Shown here piece by piece: positions 61,357-64,000 of a DNA stretch of 64,000 nucleotides (its first letter is position 1; each line of letters starts with the position of its first letter). Below the pieces are notes generated by a model. The model saw nothing but the letters and a program-made list of their open reading frames with translations, made no database searches and was not told the DNA's origin. Source of the DNA: Verrucomicrobiota bacterium. Its GTDB lineage: Bacteria > Verrucomicrobiota > Verrucomicrobiia > Opitutales > Opitutaceae. The stretch is taken from the NCBI GenBank assembly GCA_016222805.1, contig JACRQG010000013.1:186001-250000 (forward strand). The letters run 5' to 3'. Position numbers and translations under genes: made by a program.

Positions 61357-62175
61357 TTAGGGGCCGGGCAACTGGCCGCGCTGGTAGCCGTTGCCAATCA
61401 AGCGACCAAGGTTGTGGCGTTTCCCATCGACCTCGATCTGGAGGTTTTCGGCTGCGCTGGCCTCGATGAACAACGGCCCGGAGCGGGGCACGGAGCGTGA
61501 TTCCCCGGCGTTCAGCATGCCGGTGAAGACGATTTCGCCCTCGCTTTCATCCGGGTTCTTCTTTCGGACCGTGACCTGCACCGGATTGCTGGCGATCAGG
61601 CCCAGCATCGGCACCCGTGGTGCCGGCGGCGTCACGGCCGCCGTTGCGGAGCCCTTCGGGGTCGAGGTCGTGCTTCCACTCCAGAAGATCGACCGGACAA
61701 TCAGCACCACTGCGAGAAGGGAGACTCCGACCACGATCCATTTGGTATACTTGAACACCACCGCCGGGTCTGGACCCGTCGGCAGGGAACTTCCGGGTCG
61801 CGGCCGCGCCGGGGCCGGGCGAACGCTTGGGGCAGCGGGCGCGCCACCATCCTCGGCCGGCGCTGTGGAGGCTGGTTCCTCTGCCGGGGCGGAGGAGACT
61901 TCGAGGCGTCCATAGACCTCGCGGTTGAGCGGGCGCGATTCCCGGCGCCCGAGCGAGGCATAGTCGTTGAGGATTCGCTCCGCCGGAAGCTTCAGGAAAG
62001 TCGCATAGCTGCGCAGGAAGCCCCGCGTGTAGATCTCGGTCAGCCCGATGTCGAAGTGGTTGCTTTCGAACTTCTGCAGATAGTCGCCCCGGATCTTGGT
62101 GGCCTCGGCTGCTTCCCGAATGGAGATGCCCTTCTTCTTGCGCGCTTCCTCGAGCCGTTCGCCGATGGTCTGCAT
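61357..62175 (-). CDS. RodZ-like membrane protein (HTH_25 plus DUF4115)
   Basis: 272 aa from the ATG at 62175. The N-terminal helix-turn-helix (TIGERLEEARKKKGISIREA, AAEATKIRGDYLQKFESNHF) is followed by LTEIYTRGFLRSYATFLKLP, the RodZ-type pattern. A Pro/Ala-rich linker, then one membrane helix (about 143-163, WIVVGVSLLAVVLIVRSIFW). The C-terminal domain (about 190-270) is DUF4115-like, with PVQVTVRKKNPDESEGEIVF and SRSVPRSGPLFIEASAAENL. RodZ links MreB to the cell wall synthesis machine in rod-shaped cells, and this architecture is the standard one. It lies just after ftsK on the same strand, 73 nt away. Confidence 0.87.
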   Translation of the reverse strand: MQTIGERLEEARKKKGISIREAAEATKIRGDYLQKFESNHFDIGLTEIYTRGFLRSYATFLKLPAERILNDYASLGRRESRPLNREVYGRLEVSSAPAEEPASTAPAEDGGAPAAPSVRPAPARPRPGSSLPTGPDPAVVFKYTKWIVVGVSLLAVVLIVRSIFWSGSTTSTPKGSATAAVTPPAPRVPMLGLIASNPVQVTVRKKNPDESEGEIVFTGMLNAGESRSVPRSGPLFIEASAAENLQIEVDGKRHNLGRLIGNGYQRGQLPGP

Positions 62176-62248
62176 GATACTCCAATAAGTCGTTTGCCGC
62201 GGAAAGGGGAAGAAGGATCTGCGGGGGAGGCGCCGGTGCCGGCCCGGT

Positions 62249-64000
62249 TCAGAGCGAATCCAGGTCGACGAGGATCTCGCGCGGGCTGGAGCCGTTCTCG
62301 GGGCCGACGATGCCCTTTTCCTCCATGATCTCCATCAGGCGCGCGGCGCGGTTGTAGCCGATGCGGAGCCGTCGCTGGAGCATCGACGTGCTGGCGCGCT
62401 TGGTGGACTTCAGCACGTCGATCGCCTGCTGATACAACTCCTCGTCGTCGCCAAGGTCGCCGTCCTCCTCGCCGCCTTCGCCGTCCTCCTCGTCTTCCCG
62501 CGCGGCCCGGTCGATCTGCTGCTGGACGGACTGCGCGTACTGCGGCGGCCCGTTGCGTTTCAGGAACTCGACCATCTCCTGCACCTCCTCGTCGGAGACG
62601 TAGGCGCCCTGCGCGCGCACGAGGCGCGAAGTGCCGGGGGGGGAAAAGAGCATGTCACCACGGCCGATCAGGGTGTCCGCACCCTTGGTGTCGAGAATGG
62701 TGCGCGAGTCGACCTGCGAGGCGACCTGGAAGGCGATCCGCGACGGCAGGTTGGCCTTGATGACCCCGGTGATGACGTTCACCGACGGACGCTGCGTGGC
62801 GATGATCAGGTGGATGCCCGCGGCGCGGGCGAGTTGGGCAAGGCGCGCGATGCTGGTCTCGATCTCCGCGGGGGCGACCATCATCAGGTCGGCGAGTTCG
62901 TCGATGATGGCCACGATGTAGGGCAGCCGCTCCGGAATCTCGATGTCATCCAACGGGTCGACTCCCTCGAGCGACGCCTGCGTCTCGGGTGGCGGCGCCT
63001 CGGTCTTGCCGGACTTCTTGCGGTTGTTGAAACCGACGATGTTGCGGACGTTGGCCTTGGCGAAGATCTGATACCGCTGCTCCATCTCGCCCAGGAGCCA
63101 CTTCAGCGCGGCCGGGACCTTCTTCGGCTCGGTCACCACCGGAATCAGCATGTGCGGCAGTGAATTGAAGACCTTCAGCTCGACGACCTTGGGGTCGACC
63201 ATGATCAACCGGAGATCCTTCGGGCTCTTCGAGTAAAGGATCGAGGCGACGATGGAATTGATGCAGACGGATTTTCCGGAGCCGGTGGCGCCCGCGATGA
63301 GCAGGTGCGGCATCTTCGAAAGATCGGAAACGAGCGGCTTGCCGGAGACATCCTTGCCGAGGGCAATCGGGATCTCGGCCTTCACGCCGGCCCAGTCCTC
63401 GCTTTCCAGCAGTTCCCGCATGCCGACCGGCGTCGGGTGCTGATTCGGCACCTCCACGCCAACTGCGGCCTTGCCGGGGATCGGTGCCAGAATGCGCACC
63501 GACTGCGCCCGCATGCCCAGGGCAATGTTCTTGTCGAGGCCGGAGATCTTCTCGACGCGGACGCCCGGGGCCGGAACCACCTCGTAGCGCGTGATGACCG
63601 GGCCGACGTGAATCTCGCCCAAGGTAACGTCGACGCCGAATTCCCCGAGGATCCGGAGGAGGTTCTCGGCATTCTGGCGATGTTCCTCTTCGCTGTTGCT
63701 CGCCGATGGCCGCACCTGCTCCTTCAGCAAGGTCAGCGGCGGGAATTCGTAATTCGCATCGTCGCTCTGGGGCAGCGTGACGCGCGCCGCCTTCTTGGGT
63801 TCCTCGGGTTTGACGATGTTGAGCTCGACTTTGCCGAGTGCGCCGACGGCGAGCGACTTGGTGTCGGTGGCGGGCGCGCCGGGATCGGTCGGGGCGGGGC
63901 GCTTGGCCGGGGCGTCGGACTTGAGCTCGAACTTGGGCGCGGGCGCCGCGGTCGGAGGCGCGGCGGGTTTGGCGGCCTTCGCGGGTTCGGCCTCGGGCGT
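62249..64000 (-). CDS. ftsK: DNA translocase FtsK, C-terminal part (cut by the window edge)
   Basis: The minus-strand frame stays open for 584 codons to the right edge, so the N-terminal membrane domain lies outside. The first 80 codons are a Pro/Ala/Lys-rich linker. The motor starts near ANYEFPPLTLLKEQVRPSAS and has ITRYEVVPAPGVRVEKISGL, Walker A in LLIAGATGSGKSVCINSIVA, LRLIMVDPKVVELKVFNSLP, Walker B in LPYIVAIIDELADLMMVAPA, and ATQRPSVNVITGVIKANLPS. The C-terminal gamma domain (LYQQAIDVLKSTKRASTSML then QRRLRIGYNRAARLMEIMEE) reads KOPS-type DNA. It moves DNA at the septum and activates XerCD. Confidence 0.95.
   Translation of the reverse strand, partial: TPEAEPAKAAKPAAPPTAAPAPKFELKSDAPAKRPAPTDPGAPATDTKSLAVGALGKVELNIVKPEEPKKAARVTLPQSDDANYEFPPLTLLKEQVRPSASNSEEEHRQNAENLLRILGEFGVDVTLGEIHVGPVITRYEVVPAPGVRVEKISGLDKNIALGMRAQSVRILAPIPGKAAVGVEVPNQHPTPVGMRELLESEDWAGVKAEIPIALGKDVSGKPLVSDLSKMPHLLIAGATGSGKSVCINSIVASILYSKSPKDLRLIMVDPKVVELKVFNSLPHMLIPVVTEPKKVPAALKWLLGEMEQRYQIFAKANVRNIVGFNNRKKSGKTEAPPPETQASLEGVDPLDDIEIPERLPYIVAIIDELADLMMVAPAEIETSIARLAQLARAAGIHLIIATQRPSVNVITGVIKANLPSRIAFQVASQVDSRTILDTKGADTLIGRGDMLFSPPGTSRLVRAQGAYVSDEEVQEMVEFLKRNGPPQYAQSVQQQIDRAAREDEEDGEGGEEDGDLGDDEELYQQAIDVLKSTKRASTSMLQRRLRIGYNRAARLMEIMEEKGIVGPENGSSPREILVDLDSL

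Overview
The window is a GC-rich, densely packed bacterial chromosome segment with mostly housekeeping genes on both strands. Gene content points to a Gram-negative Verrucomicrobiota, probably Opitutaceae (an inference from gene content, not a tested placement). The pointers are a TonB-dependent receptor with an N-terminal regulatory-like domain, a GSII-type glutamine synthetase, a caa3-type cytochrome oxidase with azurin, a Gld-type ABC operon, an SPFH/NfeD-like pair, a FecR plus CHASE2 cyclase locus, and an isolated microcompartment protein pair. I see no phage, insertion sequence, CRISPR array or other clear accessory island.

Layout. 1-2.9 kb: the 5' part of sucA (runs off the left edge), a small unknown gene overlapping a SUI1/YciH gene, metF, and an SMR guanidinium-type exporter. 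2.97-7.78 kb: a four-gene minus-strand operon (ABC ATPase, permease, GldG-like, DUF4340) ending in a strong terminator. 7.9-12 kb: rlmN, a secreted SMP-30-like lactonase, leuA. 12.2-13.7 kb: an ECF sigma factor with an ECF-type promoter, a one-span membrane protein and an anchored Spy/CpxP/CnrX-like protein. 13.8-15.6 kb: the SRP RNA, then dnaX with an A10 frameshift site that separates gamma from tau. 15.6-17.3 kb: a minimal kinase-like protein, a PP2C phosphatase and a gamma-glutamylcyclotransferase-like protein with 4-nt overlaps. 17.5-24.3 kb: GSII, an O-antigen-ligase/TPR membrane protein, a FecR protein and a CHASE2-adenylate cyclase.

24.3-32.2 kb: ilvB, a YmdB-type phosphoesterase, accA, the NfeD-like/SPFH pair, a TPR protein, queA and tRNA-Thr(CGT). 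32.3-38.5 kb: azurin and, divergently, the caa3 oxidase cluster (subunits II, I, III, IV and CtaG). Heme A synthesis is encoded separately at 51.3-53.7 kb (ctaA-ctaB-DUF420), so the window holds most of an aerobic terminal oxidase pathway. 38.5-44.4 kb: a GFO/IDH/MOCA oxidoreductase, cysK, a divergent SLC13 permease, a PhnP-like hydrolase and a BPL_N protein. 44.4-46.3 kb: a tandem-BMC shell protein (PduT-like) with a PduS/RnfC-like flavo-iron-sulfur protein. 46.4-50.4 kb: dnaK, groES, groEL. The right end carries a Lon-domain protein, AMP nucleosidase, lipA, a large TonB-dependent receptor, an MgtC/DUF4010 protein, a RodZ-like protein and ftsK (runs off the right edge).

The parts most worth a second look are the kinase/PP2C/GGCT operon, the orphan PduT-PduS pair, the ECF sigma trio with its promoter, the dnaX slippage site, and the near absence of Shine-Dalgarno sequences even at highly expressed genes.
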